A stretch of 64,000 bases of DNA from JBBRHQ01 sp963720735 (GTDB taxonomy: Bacteria > Actinomycetota > Thermoleophilia > Solirubrobacterales > 70-9). Below are positions 62,022 to 64,000 of the stretch, in pieces (position 1 is the first letter of the stretch; each line of letters begins with the position of its first letter). The DNA lies in assembly GCA_963720735.1 (NCBI GenBank), contig CAVRGL010000002.1, forward strand, positions 62,001 through 126,000, written 5' to 3'. Under the pieces are notes generated by a model. That model ran no database searches. It was given only the letters and a program-made list of their open reading frames with translations, and had not been told where the DNA came from. The position numbers and the translations under genes were made by a program.

Positions 62022-63458
62022 TCAGGGCACCCGGTGGACCTCGAACAGGTTCGTTCCCAGCTCCTGGTCGGGGAGCCCGGCGACGATCCCGATCAGCTGC
62101 CCCGGGCGGGCGATGCCGTGGACGGCGGCCAGCGCCGCGCAGTCGTGGAGCAGGTCGCGGATCTCGCTCGTCTGGTCGCTGAGCACGGCCTTCACCCCGA
62201 ACAGCAGGTTCATGCGGCGGACGGTCTCGATTCTCGGCGAGATCGCCATCACCGGCACGTTGGGCCGGTGGGCGGATATCAGTCGCGCGGTGCGACCGCT
62301 CGTCGTCGGCACCACCAGCGCCGCCAGGCCGAGGCGGTAGGCGGAGCCGACCGCGCTCTGGGCGACGGAGTCGGCGACATCCTGGGTCGCCTTCTCGGTC
62401 CTCGTCAGAAGCCACTCGCCGTAGCTGAGGTCGGTCTCGGTCTCACGTGCGATCCGGTCCATCACGCGTACCGCCTCGACCGGGTTCTGCCCCACCGCGG
62501 TCTCCTCCGAGAGCATCACGGCGTCGGTGCCGTCGTAGATCGCGTTGGCGACGTCGGTGACCTCGGCCCTGGTGGGGCGCCGCGCGGTCACCATCGAGGC
62601 AAGCATCTGGGTGGCGGTGATCGTCGGCTTGGAGAGCTTGCCGGCCTTGCGGATCAGCTCCTTCTGGACGATCGGGACCCGCGAGAGCGGCAGCTCGATC
62701 CCGAGGTCGCCCCGGGCGACCATGATCCCGCTGGTCGCCGCGTCGATGATCTCCTCGGCGTTCTCGGCCGCCTGGGGCTTCTCGATCTTGGCGATCAGGG
62801 GGATGTCGGAATGGAGCTCGTGGAGGCGCTCCTCGACCGGGGCGAGATCCGCCGCGCGGCGCACGAAGGACACCGCCAGCAGATCGACCCGCTGGCGAAC
62901 CGCGAAATCGACCCACTCCAGGTCCTCGTCGTCGATCGCCGGTAGCCCGGTCTCGGCGCCGGGAAGGTTCATCCCCTTGTGCGAGCTGAGCGCGCCGCCG
63001 ACCTCGACCTCGCACTCGACCCCGCCGGCCCCGACCTCGAGCACCCGCAGGCGGATGGCGCCATCGGCGAGGTAGACCAGCTCATCGGGGTCGAGCGCCT
63101 GCGGCAGGCCGGCCCAGGAGACCGGGATCCGATGCTCATCCCCGACCCCGCCGTCGGCGGTCAGGGTGACCGTGGTGCCGGCGGCTAGCTCAACCACGTC
63201 ACCGCGCATCGAGCCGATCCGCAGCTTCGGTCCGGGGAGGTCGCCGAGGATCGCGACCTCACGCCCGACCGTCTCGGCCGCGCCGCGGATCGCGTTGATC
63301 GTCTCTGCCTGGCGCTCCGGATCGGCGTGGGAGAAGTTGAGCCGCAGCACATCGGCGCCGGCAGCGATCAGCTCGACCAGCCTCCCGGGCTCCCAGGTGG
63401 CCGGCCCGACGGTGGCGACGATCTTCGTGCGGCGGTTGGCGGAGGTCACACCGACCAT
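62022..63458 (-). CDS. pyk: Pyruvate kinase
   Basis: A 478-residue glycolytic enzyme converting phosphoenolpyruvate and ADP to pyruvate and ATP. The N-terminal motif TKIVATVGPATW, LRLNFSHAD, the active-site helix IPLIAKIEKPQA (catalytic Lys), GIMVARGDLGIELPL (metal site) and ATQMLASMVTARRPTRAEVTD (in part) are complete. The C-terminal regulatory domain is present. ATG 63458 is at the family position. It is divergent from a WS/DGAT gene. Confidence 0.97.
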   Translation of the reverse strand: MVGVTSANRRTKIVATVGPATWEPGRLVELIAAGADVLRLNFSHADPERQAETINAIRGAAETVGREVAILGDLPGPKLRIGSMRGDVVELAAGTTVTLTADGGVGDEHRIPVSWAGLPQALDPDELVYLADGAIRLRVLEVGAGGVECEVEVGGALSSHKGMNLPGAETGLPAIDDEDLEWVDFAVRQRVDLLAVSFVRRAADLAPVEERLHELHSDIPLIAKIEKPQAAENAEEIIDAATSGIMVARGDLGIELPLSRVPIVQKELIRKAGKLSKPTITATQMLASMVTARRPTRAEVTDVANAIYDGTDAVMLSEETAVGQNPVEAVRVMDRIARETETDLSYGEWLLTRTEKATQDVADSVAQSAVGSAYRLGLAALVVPTTSGRTARLISAHRPNVPVMAISPRIETVRRMNLLFGVKAVLSDQTSEIRDLLHDCAALAAVHGIARPGQLIGIVAGLPDQELGTNLFEVHRVP

Positions 63459-63502
63459 TGTCCTCGCCTGGCGGCGGCACCGCGGGCGGATAGGCTCGCC
63501 CC

Positions 63503-64000
63503 GTGGCCGAGCGGCTCAGTGCCTCCGACATGTCATCGCTGCTCGCCGAGCGCGGCCCGATCCACGTCAACGTCGGGGGCGCGATGATCATGGAGGGCGA
63601 GCCGCCGCCCTTCGCCGAGCTGCTCGACCACGTTGAATCGCGCCTTCACCTGATACCCCGATACCGGCGGCGGGTGAGGAAGGCGCCGGTGGTGCAGCTG
63701 ACCAACCCGCGTTGGACCGACGATGAGCGCTTCGATCTGCGCTGGCACGTTCGGAGGGCGGGGTTGCCCGCTCCCGGCGGAATCGAGGAGCTGCGCGAGC
63801 TGGTCGGCCAGATCATGTCGGCGCCCCTCGATCTCGCCCGGCCGCTCTGGCAGCTCTACCTGATCGAGGGCCTCGACCGCGGGCGCCACGCATACCTCTC
63901 GAAGACGCACCACGCGCTGGTCGACGGCGTCTCGGCGATCGACGTGGGAACGATCGTGCTGGACCCCGACCCGAAGGCGACCAGGGCCGAGCCCCCCGAT
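63503..64000 (+). CDS. Wax ester synthase/diacylglycerol acyltransferase (N-terminal part)
   Basis: A GTG at 63503 opens a frame (VAERLSASDMSSLLAERGPI) that leaves the window after 166 codons. The WS/DGAT active-site motif HHALVDG (HHxxxDG) is present, along with FDLRWHVRRAGLPAPGG and PLDLARPLWQLYLIEGL. These enzymes make triacylglycerol and wax esters from acyl-CoA as carbon stores. The C-terminal half is not visible. It is divergent from pyruvate kinase, with 44 bp between. Confidence 0.92.
   Translation, partial: MAERLSASDMSSLLAERGPIHVNVGGAMIMEGEPPPFAELLDHVESRLHLIPRYRRRVRKAPVVQLTNPRWTDDERFDLRWHVRRAGLPAPGGIEELRELVGQIMSAPLDLARPLWQLYLIEGLDRGRHAYLSKTHHALVDGVSAIDVGTIVLDPDPKATRAEPPD

Overview
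This 64 kb window is high-GC (about 70%), gene-dense chromosomal DNA. It looks like an actinobacterium of the class Thermoleophilia (Solirubrobacterales-like). The reasons are the actinobacterial families present (DUF6328, DUF2277, DUF6529, DUF6351, TIGR03118, LAL-type LuxR regulators, WS/DGAT), the many secreted basic or Cys-patterned small proteins, the seven-repeat lactonase-like propeller, and a c-di-AMP riboswitch ahead of an Rpf-like gene. This assignment is inferred from protein flavour; no rRNA is present.

Layout. 1-9.2 kb: truncated MBL-fold gene, MFS exporter, Tat-exported PhoD phosphatase, PLP decarboxylase, cytochrome P450, class A PBP, DUF6328 membrane protein. 9.2-14.6 kb: Cys-rich RTX-like secreted protein, DUF2277, EttA ABC-F ATPase, 5'-3' exonuclease, Rpf/transglycosylase-like protein with an upstream c-di-AMP riboswitch, secreted protein, TetR remnant. 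14.6-24.6 kb: GDPD fused to a nitrilase-like domain, a frameshifted P450 paralog, PfkB sugar kinase, PHP phosphatase, MBL-like protein, secreted GH94-like enzyme, TIGR03118 protein. 24.6-37.5 kb: DUF6351 protein with Ig-like tail, PD40 propeller protein, small secreted proteins, serine hydrolase, M1 peptidase, DUF4242, a LAL regulator divergent from a BBE-type FAD oxidoreductase. 37.5-51.2 kb: secreted proteins, YjbQ, FkbM methyltransferase, DUF6529, a second PD40 protein, two tandem SnoaL-like genes, LURP-one-related protein, MarR divergent from a frameshifted DHA2 exporter coupled to a DCC protein, phospholipase C-like phosphoesterase, and the seven-repeat propeller.

51.8-58.4 kb is a decayed integrative element. 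An intact tRNA-Arg(ACG) gene lies at 58360-58432. The 41 bp at its 3' end are repeated exactly, in the same orientation, at 51821-51861, as expected of attL/attR. Between the repeats are a possible toxin-antitoxin-like pair (with DUF2283), a shredded DUF3631 ATPase gene, an iteron-like array with a 17-bp perfect inverted repeat, two Crp/Fnr-type paralogs (one broken), an IS481-type transposase scrap joined to a tatA 3' fragment, one intact secreted protein and one multiply broken secreted protein. No integrase was found.

58.4-64 kb returns to chromosomal genes: secreted proteins, a coupled DUF5519-cupin-secreted protein operon, an F420-type NADP oxidoreductase, a two-repeat secreted protein, pyruvate kinase and the start of a wax ester synthase/DGAT. 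Several otherwise healthy genes (P450, DHA2 exporter, at least one secreted protein) carry a single-base frameshift. That may mean assembly indels rather than real pseudogenes.
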